Assembly: GCF_900170025.1 (NCBI RefSeq) | Contig: NZ_FWEX01000005.1 | Coordinates: forward strand, 45,071 to 109,070 | From: Nitrospira sp. ND1 | GTDB taxonomy: Bacteria > Nitrospirota > Nitrospiria > Nitrospirales > Nitrospiraceae | Direction: 5' to 3' | DNA: 64,000 nucleotides | Shown here: piece by piece, positions 32,385-41,442 of the stretch | Layout of the letters: each line of letters begins with the position of its first letter | Position numbering within the stretch: the stretch's first letter is position 1 | Position numbers and translations under genes: made by a program | The notes under the pieces: generated by a model | The model's database searches: none | The model's input: the letters and a program-made list of their open reading frames with translations, nothing else | Told to the model about the DNA's origin: nothing

Positions 32385-34241
32385 ATGGAACCGACAGCAC
32401 CGCTCGAAGAAGGCGCTCCGCTCGTCCCCTTTGTGAAGGCCGGGGTCGATCCGGAGGTAGCGGCGATCAAGCAGCTGCTCAAGCTGCTCGACAAAGCGGC
32501 CAAATCGGCACGGACCTACGGCACAAAGAACCCCGTCGCACAGCGATTCTTTCAGCAGTTTTACGACGACCTGACGAGCCATCTCGCAACCCACAGCCGA
32601 CTCCCTCTCCTAGTACAACGCAATCAACTGTTCTTCAAAGACGAAGTCGTCTATCAACCGGAGCGCGATGCGACCGGAGATAGCTTCGCGTTCAAGATGT
32701 ACTCGGACGGAATCCGCGAATTGAGCTTCCATCAAGGCCTCACGCAGGAGGATCTGGCTTACTTCCTCGACGCGCTCTGGGGGACGCCCACTGACGAGGC
32801 AGGATCAGTAGAGCAGCCGGCCGACGTGGAAGAAGACGACGATATCGTGACGCGGCTGTGGGCCAGGAATCTGGACACCATCACCCTGGTCACCGCAGAG
32901 GAACTCGTTCGGTCGTCCGGTTTCGGACCGGACGAGCTCGAACTGCAGACACAAGGCTATATGAGCATGTCGGTCACCTCGCTGCGCGAACTACTCGACC
33001 GTGAGCGCGCGGCAGCGGCCCCCGAGCCAGCGGGACAACGGGGAACAGCCGATCAACCGGGCGGGGGAACCAGCGGCGGCGGCACAAGCAGGAATCGGCG
33101 ATTCCAGGCCAACGTCGTCGGGTATGACGTCTCTCAGGAAGAGCATGACGCGCTCACGCAGGAAATCCAGCGTGAAACCGAGCGTGACGCCACGGCTTAC
33201 ATCCTCGACATCCTGACAGCCGTGCTGGCGTCCGAACCCTCCCCCGCCTTGCTCAGCAAACTGTTCGACGTCTGGGATAGCGTGCTGGATGTGCTGATTC
33301 GCGGCGGACACTGGACACAGATCGAAACCGTATTGACCCTGTTGCAGGATGCCGATGCGGTGCGCCCCGATCTGTCGGAGACTCACAAGCAACAGCTCGC
33401 CGGCCTGTTCGAGGGATTGAGCCGCCCCGAACGGCTGAAGGCGATCGGACTTCACCTCAATCACGCCCTCCACGCCAAGACAGAAGGCCTGTTGACCCTC
33501 CTCCTGATGATGAAACAGGATTCGATCCCGGGACTCTGCTCGTTGCTCGCCAACCTGGATGCGCCTTCGCATCAAGCCGTCGTCATGGAAGCGCTGCAGA
33601 CGCTCGCGCGAGACCATTCCGATGCGATCGTGCGCGGCTTGACCGACAAACGGCCGACCTACGTGAGAAATCTGCTGACGCTCATCTCCAGATGGAACGA
33701 CATCCGCTTTGCCGACTACATCGAGAAAACGCTCCGGCACCCGGAATCCACCGTGCGGCGTGAGGCGCTCCGGATCCTGGCCACGCTCCGCCCATCCGGC
33801 AACGGAACCAAGTTAGTCGGCCTGCTGAGCGACAGTGATGAAACCGTCCGCCTCACGGCCATGAAGGTGCTTTCCAGCGGACAGTACAGTGCCGGTTTCA
33901 CCGTCTGGGCCCCGTTCGTCTCCGCCGATGACTTTCATGACCGATCACCGGCCGAAAAGCGGGCGGTCTACCTGGCCCTCAAACAGACTGCCGCCGATGA
34001 AGCCGTGCCCTATTGGCAGGGACTGTTGACGGAGTGGTCCTGGACCAACCGAAAGAAGAAAGAAGAACTGGCCTTGCTGGCGGCGGATATTCTCGGCAAG
34101 CTGGCGACACCCGCAGCCGTTGCGGCGCTCGAAATCGGCCAGAAAAAGGGCGGCGCAGCCGTCCGCCAGGCCTGCACCTCCGCGCTCTCCGTCGCCAATC
34201 GACAACACCGGCAGTCCATCCCATCGGCAGCCAATTCCTGA
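32385..34241 (+). CDS. HEAT-like repeat protein linked to HD-GYP protein
   Basis: 618 aa, soluble. Residues ~20-130 form an alpha/beta module (KQLLKLLDKAAKSARTYG, LPLLVQRNQLFFKDE, IRELSFHQGLTQEDLAYFLD) that resembles the N-terminal part of the next gene product. A charged linker rich in Gly and Ser (~205-235) follows, then helical repeats of HEAT type to the end (TVRREALRILATLRP and TVRLTAMKVLSSGQ are typical). No enzyme motif is seen. The next gene starts 17 nt later. A scaffold for c-di-GMP or phosphodiesterase signalling is an inference. No ribosome site precedes ATG 32385. Confidence 0.75.
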   Translation: MEPTAPLEEGAPLVPFVKAGVDPEVAAIKQLLKLLDKAAKSARTYGTKNPVAQRFFQQFYDDLTSHLATHSRLPLLVQRNQLFFKDEVVYQPERDATGDSFAFKMYSDGIRELSFHQGLTQEDLAYFLDALWGTPTDEAGSVEQPADVEEDDDIVTRLWARNLDTITLVTAEELVRSSGFGPDELELQTQGYMSMSVTSLRELLDRERAAAAPEPAGQRGTADQPGGGTSGGGTSRNRRFQANVVGYDVSQEEHDALTQEIQRETERDATAYILDILTAVLASEPSPALLSKLFDVWDSVLDVLIRGGHWTQIETVLTLLQDADAVRPDLSETHKQQLAGLFEGLSRPERLKAIGLHLNHALHAKTEGLLTLLLMMKQDSIPGLCSLLANLDAPSHQAVVMEALQTLARDHSDAIVRGLTDKRPTYVRNLLTLISRWNDIRFADYIEKTLRHPESTVRREALRILATLRPSGNGTKLVGLLSDSDETVRLTAMKVLSSGQYSAGFTVWAPFVSADDFHDRSPAEKRAVYLALKQTAADEAVPYWQGLLTEWSWTNRKKKEELALLAADILGKLATPAAVAALEIGQKKGGAAVRQACTSALSVANRQHRQSIPSAANS

Positions 34242-34258
34242 TTGCGAGGAGACGACCT

Positions 34259-35857
34259 GTGAGCGAGACGCCTTCCCCTGCCAATCCGGTCCCGACTCAG
34301 GACAACGCCCATCCGATTCTCACTCATGAGCGGTCCCTGGCCAATAAGATCGCCAAAGGCTCAGAAGCCGGGGACATCCTCGACCAGCAACTGGCCATGC
34401 TGGGGATTCAGCTCGTCACCCAGTTGAACGTCCTCATCAAGACATCGCGGATCCATGGACGAACGAATGCCGCGCTCGACAAACCCGTGGACTCCATGCT
34501 CACGCTGGTGAAAACCCTCGCGGCGGATCATCCGGTCGTCCTCCGGCTGCAAAACGATTTTTTGTTTCTGGGAGACAGTCACCTGAAAATGAGCTCGCAA
34601 CAGATGGCCGTGTTTGCGAGCATTATCGAAGCCTTGAACAAGTGGCACATCGGCGGGGTGTCGTTCGCGTCGACGGCCGACTCAAAGGATTTTCGGGAGT
34701 TTGCTTATCTCTTCGTCAGCCTGGATCCGGACAAGCATTCCCTCACCGATCTCCAGGAGGCCATGCAGGCCGCGGGCATCAAGGGCATCGAACTGGAAGA
34801 TCCCCGCTCGCTGCAACTTCAGCATCTGAACGACGCGGAGTTGGCTGGAGGCAATACCGGGGCACGTACAAGTGGCTCATCGAACGGCTCGGAGGGGTCG
34901 AAAGAGAAACGGAAGGCCCTGGCCAAAGGCGGATATCTGAAAGCATCGACTGCGCTCGGCGACTTGGTCAAGAATACGCGCGGCGGCGGGACCGTCAGCT
35001 TCAAACAGGCCAAACGCGCGATTCAGAACATCGTCGAACTGATGATGCAGGATGAATCCACCCTCCTGGGCTTGACCAATCTGCGCTGCCACGATCAATA
35101 CACGCACAATCACTCCGTCAACGTCTCACTGCTCGCCATGGCCCTGGGCAACCGGGCCGGTTATCCGAAAGTCGAGCTGGCTGACCTCGGGCTGTCGGCG
35201 CTGTTCCACGACGTAGGGAAATGCGCCATCTCCCTGGACGTGTTGAACAAACCCGGAGAATTCACACAGGAAGAATGGGCCGTGATGCGGTCGCACCCGA
35301 TTGAAGGGGTGTTCACCCTCGTGAAATCCCGCGGCATCAACAATGTGCCGGCGCGGATGGCGGCCGCCTCGTTCGAGCACCATATGAACTACGACTACTC
35401 AGGATACCCCAAACTCAAGGTTTCCTGGACTCAAACGGTCGCCAGCCGGATCATCACGATCGCCGATTGTTACGACGCGATGACATCCTCTCGGGTGTAC
35501 CGACGGGAACCCATGTCCCCCGCGAACGTGTTGAAGTTTATGTTCGGAAAGAGCGGCCAGTCGTTCGATCCGATCCTGCTCAAGCTCTTCGTCAACTGCG
35601 TGGGGATCATCCCGATCGGCAGTCTCGTCCGACTCGACTCCGGCCCTCTGGCCGTCGTCATCAAGCCGGCGCAGGACAAGACCAATGCCGAACGCCCGTT
35701 GGTTCGAGTGATTACGGATGAGAGCGGCACATCCATCGAGGACGGTCCTGAACTCGACCTGACCGAGCAGGATGAGGCCGGACACTACACACACAGTATC
35801 CTGCAGCTCGTCGATAACGCCGAATATCACTTCGACACCGGCCGGTACTTCGTTTAG
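34259..35857 (+). CDS. HD-GYP domain phosphodiesterase-like protein
   Basis: 532 aa from GTG 34259, with AGGAG 7 nt upstream. The N-terminal ~180 residues repeat the module seen in the preceding HEAT-like protein (LNVLIKTSRIHGRTN, LRLQNDFLFLGD, GGVSFASTADSKDFREFAYL). The C-terminal half is an HD-GYP domain with HNHSVNVSLLA, LFHDVGK (H317, D318), SFEHHMNYDYSGYP (H374, H375 and GYP 382-384) and ITIADCYDAMTSSRVYR. HD-GYP proteins usually hydrolyse cyclic di-GMP. The HHE is changed to HHM and the DG-x-GYP to DYSGYP, so activity may differ. Confidence 0.87.
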   Translation: MSETPSPANPVPTQDNAHPILTHERSLANKIAKGSEAGDILDQQLAMLGIQLVTQLNVLIKTSRIHGRTNAALDKPVDSMLTLVKTLAADHPVVLRLQNDFLFLGDSHLKMSSQQMAVFASIIEALNKWHIGGVSFASTADSKDFREFAYLFVSLDPDKHSLTDLQEAMQAAGIKGIELEDPRSLQLQHLNDAELAGGNTGARTSGSSNGSEGSKEKRKALAKGGYLKASTALGDLVKNTRGGGTVSFKQAKRAIQNIVELMMQDESTLLGLTNLRCHDQYTHNHSVNVSLLAMALGNRAGYPKVELADLGLSALFHDVGKCAISLDVLNKPGEFTQEEWAVMRSHPIEGVFTLVKSRGINNVPARMAAASFEHHMNYDYSGYPKLKVSWTQTVASRIITIADCYDAMTSSRVYRREPMSPANVLKFMFGKSGQSFDPILLKLFVNCVGIIPIGSLVRLDSGPLAVVIKPAQDKTNAERPLVRVITDESGTSIEDGPELDLTEQDEAGHYTHSILQLVDNAEYHFDTGRYFV

Positions 35858-35902
35858 CCCGCGCCTCCCCCGCCTCTTCACCCTCGTCGGCCCCCTGAAT
35901 CG

Positions 35903-36307
35903 TTACCGCTTACTCTCAGGCGGAGGCCAGTCCATGACGATCTGCCTGCCGCAATAAAAACAGGCCACCCGATATTTAGCCTTGCGGCGCGGATTCGGCA
36001 TGGAGATGAACACAACCGGCGTCTCGTCGAACGGACAGACCGGCTGCTGATGCATGAGATGTTCGTCGGCCATCAACTCAAGGGCGGCGTTGTCCCAGGG
36101 AGGGGTGAGTTGCTCCTGCCCCGTGAGACTCGTGTGCCAGCCGCACCGCTCACAGCGCAGGTCGAAGGTTTTCACCCGATCGCGCGTCTGGGATTGGTCG
36201 ACCGTTTCGACCGGTCCCGGACATCCGGCATGCTCACAACTGATGGCTTCGTGTTGGAGTGCGTGCACGAAGAGTCGATGCGTCTGCTGTTGCTCAGAAG
36301 GTCGCAT
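35903..36307 (-). CDS. zinc-ribbon hypothetical protein
   Basis: 134 aa from ATG 36307, with AGGA 5-6 nt upstream. It has paired Cys in order: CEHAGC, CERCGW, a single CPFD, and CFYCGR, consistent with one or two zinc ribbons. No further family is recognised and there is no membrane segment. It stands alone between the HD-GYP gene (convergent) and the OmpH-like gene (divergent). Function unknown; nucleic acid or protein binding is typical of such ribbons. Confidence 0.72.
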   Translation of the reverse strand: MRPSEQQQTHRLFVHALQHEAISCEHAGCPGPVETVDQSQTRDRVKTFDLRCERCGWHTSLTGQEQLTPPWDNAALELMADEHLMHQQPVCPFDETPVVFISMPNPRRKAKYRVACFYCGRQIVMDWPPPESKR

Positions 36308-36433
36308 GAGATCCTTTCTCACCCGCTCGGTGGGAACACCTACCCGAATGTCGGAACGTTGGCGGGCGTTGCCAGGCTTATAGCCACCGGCATCCCTCCT
36401 GTCAATTCGCCTGTCCCTTCGACGGTGCCCTCC

Positions 36434-36462
36434 TTGACACGATCACGACGGGCGGCTATTCT
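36434..36462 (+). promoter_or_regulatory. sigma-70 promoter of the OmpH-like gene
   Basis: TTGACA (36434-36439), exactly 17 nt, then TATTCT (36457-36462). The predicted start is near 36469, about 40 nt before ATG 36509. Confidence 0.7.
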
Positions 36463-36508
36463 CCCGAGGTTTGTAGCAGACATTTTTTTCGGCGAAAGGA
36501 GTCCCGAG

Positions 36509-37066
36509 ATGGGTGTGAAGTGGCAAGGAGCAGGCCGGCGCGCGGCAGTGGTCGGAGTTCTCGTCGCAGCGACCCTCGGCCTGTTCTCGACGAGTCCGGC
36601 GGCGGAATTTAAAATGGGGGTCATCGATCCTCAAGTGGTTCTGGAAAAAAGCAAAGCCGGTAAGCGGGCGCTGGACGGGTTGCGGGAGTATGTGGCGACA
36701 CGCCAGAAGCTCCTGTCCCGGGATGAGGAAGAGTTACGTAATACTGAAAAGCAGATCAAGGAGCAGGCCTCCAAGCTGACCGACAACGAAAAGAAAGAGA
36801 AGGAAACCTCCTTCCGCGCCAAAATTCAGGATTACCAGAAGCGCGCCCAGGAGTTTAATCAGGAACTGCAGGGCAAGCAGAAGGAACTCGTCGACGAATA
36901 TATGAAGAAGATTGCCGTCGCCACCCAGGCCGTCGCCGATAAAGCTGGGTACCAGCTGGTGCTGGACAAGGGCAGTGAGCAGACCGTGAAGATCGTGATC
37001 TTCAACAAAGACACCATCGATTTGACCGAGCAGGTCATCAAGGAATTCGACCGTACGAACAAATAA
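36509..37066 (+). CDS. OmpH/Skp-family periplasmic chaperone
   Basis: 185 aa from ATG 36509, with AAGGAG 7-8 nt upstream. A signal peptide of about 31 residues ends near SPAAEF. The mature protein starts KMGVIDPQVVLEKSKAGKRA, the OmpH family opening, then has a long charged coiled coil (residues ~60-135) and a beta-rich end (YQLVLDKGSEQTVKIVIF). Skp/OmpH trimers hold unfolded outer-membrane proteins. No bamA or lpx genes adjoin it, unlike in many bacteria. Confidence 0.9.
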   Translation: MGVKWQGAGRRAAVVGVLVAATLGLFSTSPAAEFKMGVIDPQVVLEKSKAGKRALDGLREYVATRQKLLSRDEEELRNTEKQIKEQASKLTDNEKKEKETSFRAKIQDYQKRAQEFNQELQGKQKELVDEYMKKIAVATQAVADKAGYQLVLDKGSEQTVKIVIFNKDTIDLTEQVIKEFDRTNK

Positions 37067-37069
37067 TAC

Positions 37070-38140
37070 TTACACGCTACGCAGCTCCCGCCGAATATGC
37101 TCCACCAGCCGTTCAAACGCTGGTGGAGCCGGGTCCACCGCCTCCGTAACAAGCTCAATGTCCTGCCCCGATCCGACCCCCAGTCCCAACGCCGCCGCGC
37201 GCTTGATTTGCCGCTGATCCCCGATTCGCTTGCCCTGCAACTTCGGCCAGGTACCGAAGGACCGCAACAGGGCGATGGCCACCAGGTCTACCGCGACCCG
37301 GTCACCGCTGCAGATCACCAGATCCGTTTTCGACGGGGTGCCGGCTGTCGGACCGCCTTCGATCATGGTCGTCGTCCCGTCGGCCACGGTCAGCGCGGGG
37401 TGCACGGCCAAATTGATCTCGGCAATGCGCTCGTGCCAGTCACCGGTCCAGAACCTCACAGATGGGCGATACCGCGGATGAACCGCCCCGACAAAATTCT
37501 TGAGGCTACAGGAATACTCTGCAAACCGATGGGTCTTGATGACCGGCATATTGATCACCACATCGGACTCGTAGACCGGCCGGGAAAAATAGAACTGCCG
37601 GAGGGTCTGAGCCTGAGGGACCTCGATCTTCACCCAGGGTTCATCTTCCAGCGCCAGGACGCGGGCCCCGGCCGCTTCCGCTACGGCTCGCATGCCCGTA
37701 CTCGTCAGGTTGGCGGACGTGGGAAGCCGGATGATTCCCGATCCATCGGCCACCACCACTTCGGCGGCTCCGTTCGCTTTGGCCATGTCCGCCATGGCTG
37801 CGACCACCAGCGGATTAGTAGTCGAAGGAGGCGGCTGGTCGTTCAACACATTGGGCTTCAGCAGCACGCGTTTCCCGCGCATCCCCAATAAATCAAGTCC
37901 TCCCAGCAGATCGACGGCGCGTGGAAGCATACGACAGGTATCCTTGCCGTACACGATTGCGACGATCGACCGGCCGTTCCGTCGATACGGATTGTCGGGG
38001 ATTGGTTTGAGGGGGACGAGAGGGCCGTCCGGATCGAACAGCAGATGGCCGAGAATGGTCCTGGGGGAGCGCATGAGGGCCGGTAGCAACAGGAGACCGA
38101 ACCCCGCGTTATTGAACAATTCGCGTCTGGAAAACGCCAT
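37070..38140 (-). CDS. DUF362 protein with Tat-type signal
   Basis: 356 aa from ATG 38140, 4 nt after the rhodanese stop. The N-terminus FSRRELFNNAGFGLLLLPAL fits a twin-arginine signal (SRRxLF plus a hydrophobic stretch). LLKPNVLNDQ, VVVADGSG, VINMPVIKTH and LVICSGDRVAVDLVA are DUF362 phrases. The ferredoxin part often linked to DUF362 is absent. Function unknown; export of a folded cofactor-bearing protein is possible. It is probably transcribed with the rhodanese and radical SAM genes. Confidence 0.85.
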   Translation of the reverse strand: MAFSRRELFNNAGFGLLLLPALMRSPRTILGHLLFDPDGPLVPLKPIPDNPYRRNGRSIVAIVYGKDTCRMLPRAVDLLGGLDLLGMRGKRVLLKPNVLNDQPPPSTTNPLVVAAMADMAKANGAAEVVVADGSGIIRLPTSANLTSTGMRAVAEAAGARVLALEDEPWVKIEVPQAQTLRQFYFSRPVYESDVVINMPVIKTHRFAEYSCSLKNFVGAVHPRYRPSVRFWTGDWHERIAEINLAVHPALTVADGTTTMIEGGPTAGTPSKTDLVICSGDRVAVDLVAIALLRSFGTWPKLQGKRIGDQRQIKRAAALGLGVGSGQDIELVTEAVDPAPPAFERLVEHIRRELRSV

Positions 38141-38144
38141 GGGA

Positions 38145-38525
38145 TTACGGACGCCGGCCCTTCTCGATGGGGTACCCGGCCGCACGCCAGGCCTTGATTC
38201 CCCCGTCCATCGAGATGACATTGGTGTAGCCCATGAGGCGTATGCTGTCCGCAGCCAGCACCGACCGGTACCCACCCCCGCAATACAACACGATCGGCTC
38301 CTGCTTATTCGGCAGCACCGTTTCAATATCCCGCTCGATGACGCCCTTGCCGAGGTGAATCGCCCCCGCCGCATGCTCCTGCGTATATTCATCATCTTCG
38401 CGGACGTCCACAAAATGAAACCGTTCCGCGCGATCCAGCCTGGCCTTCACATCGGCGACGGTACATTCGCGCACACGCCCCCGCGCCTCCTCCACGACCT
38501 TCAAAAACCCCGGGTTATGACTCAC
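38145..38525 (-). CDS. rhodanese-domain sulfurtransferase
   Basis: 126 aa from GTG 38525, chosen because AGGAGGAG lies about 7 nt upstream and the radical SAM stop is just before it. FHFVDVREDDEYTQEH and IVLYCGGGYRSVLAADSI, with the active-site Cys in CGGGYRS, define a single-domain rhodanese. Such proteins carry persulfide sulfur. It follows the radical SAM gene by 10 nt. Confidence 0.9.
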   Translation of the reverse strand: MSHNPGFLKVVEEARGRVRECTVADVKARLDRAERFHFVDVREDDEYTQEHAAGAIHLGKGVIERDIETVLPNKQEPIVLYCGGGYRSVLAADSIRLMGYTNVISMDGGIKAWRAAGYPIEKGRRP

Positions 38526-38535
38526 GACTCTCCTC

Positions 38536-39582
38536 CTAATCGAACAATGATTGCTGCGCTGTCGGTCGGCGGAAGGTTCTGGGAACCGGACGGTCCTCCT
38601 CGACGAATCCGGCGCGACGGCGGCCCACGTCAAACAACTGTTCGACACAACGCCAGTAGGTCCCGTTGCCATGATGCCGGCTGAAGAACCCGCCCTCACT
38701 CAGCTGCCCCCCGCGCACCTCTTGAAGTCGGTGGATGATTTTCGAGATCCGGTCGGGAAACGCCTCGCGCATGCGATCGAGAAATACCGTTTCTACATGC
38801 CCCGGCAAACGCAGCAAACTGCAGGTCGCCGAGGTCGCTCCCGCCGACTTGGCACGCGCCAACAGCTCAGGGATGGCCTCTTCATTCAAGCCTGGAATGA
38901 TCGGCGCCACAGATATGCCGGTGGGAATACCGGCCTCTGAGAGAATGCGCATCGTCTCAAAGCGTTTACTGACGGTCGGCGCCTGCGGTTCGACCAGACG
39001 GGCCGTCTCGTCGTCGGCAAAAGCGATGCTGAAATACACACGGATCCAGGCCTGTTCCTGCAGTTGCTTAAACACCTCGATATCACGAACCGGAAGCGCG
39101 CCCTTGGTGATGATCCCGACAGGATTCCGGTATGCGGCGCAGATTTCAAGACAAGCCCTGGTCAGGCCAAGGGTGGACTCGAGGGGTTGATAGCAATCAG
39201 TGTTGCCGGAAAACACAATCAACTCACCGTCCCAGGATCGCTTCTCAAACGCCTGCTTGAGGAGATCCGCAGCACGGCGCTTCAGTACGATCTTTGATTC
39301 GAAGTCGGTGCCTGCGCCGAATCCCCAGTATTCATGCGATGGTCTGGCATAGCAGTAGGCGCAGGCATGGAAACAGCCACGATAGGGATTCACGCTCCAT
39401 CGAAACGGAAGGTCGGGGCTGTCATTCCGGCTCAGTATCTGGTTGGTGTCGTCTTCAAAAAGCTGAATCTCCACACGCGACGAGGGTTCAAGCGTCTCAC
39501 GCTGAGTGGATTCAAAGCGATTGGGTGGATTGGTCACAAGCTTCACGGCCGCTATGGTGCCGCCCTCCCCACCCGTTGTCAA
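38536..39582 (-). CDS. PA0069-family radical SAM protein
   Basis: About 348 aa; the start is uncertain (TTG 39582, or GTG 39546 or 39537). NPYRGCFHACAYCYARPSHE holds the CxxxCxxC cluster motif for the [4Fe-4S] centre. IVFSGNTDCYQPLE, GIITKGA and VAPIIPGLNE are typical of the PA0069/Rv2578c group, related to spore photoproduct lyase. The reaction is unknown. It leads an apparent operon with the rhodanese and the DUF362 protein. Confidence 0.88.
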   Translation of the reverse strand: MTTGGEGGTIAAVKLVTNPPNRFESTQRETLEPSSRVEIQLFEDDTNQILSRNDSPDLPFRWSVNPYRGCFHACAYCYARPSHEYWGFGAGTDFESKIVLKRRAADLLKQAFEKRSWDGELIVFSGNTDCYQPLESTLGLTRACLEICAAYRNPVGIITKGALPVRDIEVFKQLQEQAWIRVYFSIAFADDETARLVEPQAPTVSKRFETMRILSEAGIPTGISVAPIIPGLNEEAIPELLARAKSAGATSATCSLLRLPGHVETVFLDRMREAFPDRISKIIHRLQEVRGGQLSEGGFFSRHHGNGTYWRCVEQLFDVGRRRAGFVEEDRPVPRTFRRPTAQQSLFD

Positions 39583-39617
39583 TTGCCTTCCCCCGGCCTC
39601 GCTTGGCGACCGGTTTC

Positions 39618-39646
39618 ATTGACTACGCGGACATCCAGTGTTAGAT
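39618..39646 (+). promoter_or_regulatory. sigma-70 promoter of serS
   Basis: TTGACT (39618-39623), 17 nt, then TAGATT (39641-39646), preceded by TGT, an extended -10. The predicted start near 39653 leaves a ~20-nt leader before ATG 39674. It may also serve the downstream tRNA-Ser gene by read-through. Confidence 0.68.
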
Positions 39647-39673
39647 TTCTCGCCGCTTCAGAGGGGAGAGTCT

Positions 39674-40960
39674 ATGTACGACCTTCGTGTATTGCGGGAC
39701 AACCTGAACCAGCTCCGTGACCAATTGGGGTCACGAGGGAAAGATGTCGCGTGGGAAGACCTGAGAACACTCACGGAAGATCGTCGAACCCGCACCATAC
39801 AGGTCGAAGACCTACGGCACCAGTTGAAAAAGGGATCGGACGACGTCGCCCGGCTGAAGCGAGAGAAGCAGCCGGCCGATGAGGCCATGGCGGCGATGAA
39901 GGCCTTGGGAGAGACGATCAAAGGCCATGAGGAACAGCTTCGTGTCGTGGAAGAACAGCTGGCCCATATCGCGCTGCGCATTCCGAACCTCCCTCACGCC
40001 TCTGTCCCGGACGGCCGGGATGAGGCTGACAATATTGAAGTGCGCCGATGGGGAACGCCGCCGCAGCTCTCGGCTCCGGCCCAATCCCACTGGGATCTTG
40101 GCGAAGCGCTCGGCATTCTGGATTTCGACCGTGCGGTGCGCATGGCCAAAGCCCGCTTTGCCGTACTGACCGGATCGGGAGCCCGACTCGAGCGGGCGCT
40201 CATCAATTACATGCTGGATATGCACACCACACAGCATGGCTACCGGGAAGTGCTGCCGCCACTGCTGGTCAATCGCACGGCCATGACCGGGACCGGGCAA
40301 TTGCCCAAGTTCGAGGACGATCTGTTTCAACTACGAGATGAAGAACTTTTCCTGATTCCGACCGCGGAGGTGCCGGTCACCAATCTGCACCGGGAAGAGA
40401 TCCTGGCCGAGGAATCCTTACCGATCCGGTATACCGCCTATACCCCTTGCTTTCGACGAGAAGCGGGATCCTACGGGAAGGACACGCGCGGCCTCATTCG
40501 GCTCCACCAATTCAACAAGGTCGAGCTCGTCGCGTTCGTAAGACCGGAACAATCCTATGATGAGCTGGAGAGATTGACCTCGCACGCCGAGGCCATTCTG
40601 CAGGGGTTGGGACTGCACTATCGAGTGATCACACTGTGCAAAGGGGATATGGGGTTTTCTGCAGCGAAGACCTACGACATTGAAGTATGGTTACCATCGC
40701 AGCAGACGTTTCGCGAAATTTCCTCCTGCAGCAATTTCGAAGCGTTCCAAGCGCGGCGGGCAAACATTCGCTACCGGGCAAAGGCCGGAAAGAAAGATAA
40801 CAAGCCTGAATTCGTTCATACACTGAACGGATCCGGGTTGGCGGTGGGAAGAACCCTTGTCGCCATTCTTGAAAATTACCAGCAACCGGATGGGACGGTG
40901 ACCGTCCCGACAGTGCTACAGCCCTACATGGGTGGAATTCAGACAATCGAACGATCCTGA
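39674..40960 (+). CDS. serS: seryl-tRNA synthetase
   Basis: 428 aa from ATG 39674, with GGGGAG just upstream. The N-terminal coiled coil (residues ~5-100, charged helices) binds tRNA-Ser. The class II core has motif 2 [20 protein letters not shown] with HQFNKVELV and motif 3 [19 protein letters not shown]. It charges tRNA-Ser with serine. A tRNA-Ser gene lies 26 nt downstream on the same strand, so enzyme and substrate are encoded together. Confidence 0.97.
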   Translation: MYDLRVLRDNLNQLRDQLGSRGKDVAWEDLRTLTEDRRTRTIQVEDLRHQLKKGSDDVARLKREKQPADEAMAAMKALGETIKGHEEQLRVVEEQLAHIALRIPNLPHASVPDGRDEADNIEVRRWGTPPQLSAPAQSHWDLGEALGILDFDRAVRMAKARFAVLTGSGARLERALINYMLDMHTTQHGYREVLPPLLVNRTAMTGTGQLPKFEDDLFQLRDEELFLIPTAEVPVTNLHREEILAEESLPIRYTAYTPCFRREAGSYGKDTRGLIRLHQFNKVELVAFVRPEQSYDELERLTSHAEAILQGLGLHYRVITLCKGDMGFSAAKTYDIEVWLPSQQTFREISSCSNFEAFQARRANIRYRAKAGKKDNKPEFVHTLNGSGLAVGRTLVAILENYQQPDGTVTVPTVLQPYMGGIQTIERS

Positions 40961-40986
40961 CGCTGAGTGTGCTACGGCCTGGTGTG

Positions 40987-41075
40987 GAGGGGTGACGGAG
41001 CGGCCGAACGTGCCGGTCTTGAAAACCGGAGATGGGGTAACCTATCCGCGAGTTCAAATCTCGCCCCCTCCGCCA
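40987..41075 (+). tRNA. tRNA-Ser(UGA)
   Basis: The acceptor stem GGAGGGG (40987-40993) pairs with CCCCTCC (41065-41071); then discriminator G and an encoded CCA (41073-41075). The anticodon arm CGGTCTTGAAAACCG carries anticodon TGA. A long variable arm (around GATGGGGTAACCTATCC) makes it a class II tRNA as expected for Ser, and GTTCAAATC is the T loop. It lies directly after serS. Confidence 0.94.
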
Positions 41076-41442
41076 TATTTCAATAGTGGCTGTAACGCAA
41101 GCCGAATTGCGAGCAAAGTCGGTCACGGATTCCATGGGCCAGATTTTTTGACAAGCGACCCCACTTCCGCACGGTTAGTGACCTCTGATCTTCATCGCAT
41201 AGCACGAGGGCTCCTGACCGCAAATTGCAGGCTGCGGGTCGTTGAGAGTCACGGGAATTCGTTCCGGTGCATCTGCGAGTCGGCCAGCCTCCATCCATCG
41301 GTACTGTGTCACCTTGCATCCGCCGAATGACAAGCGTTTCACTCGAACAAACCTCTCACACTTTCATACCTATCTTTTCCCACTGAGCAGTTTCCGGATA
41401 CTGAACATTCCACGCACGACAGATATTGCCTAGGATCGCCCC
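41076..41442. other. 367-nt intergenic region after tRNA-Ser, no gene seen
   Basis: No supported ORF on either strand. The right third turns AT-richer before the ZIP gene and probably holds its promoter, but no hexamer pair is good enough to call. Confidence 0.5.

Noticed and set aside
34013..34258. Longer HD-GYP reading beginning inside the HEAT-like gene
   Set aside because: The upstream part is out of frame with the HEAT-like gene and low complexity; GTG 34259 has a strong ribosome site 17 nt after that gene's stop.
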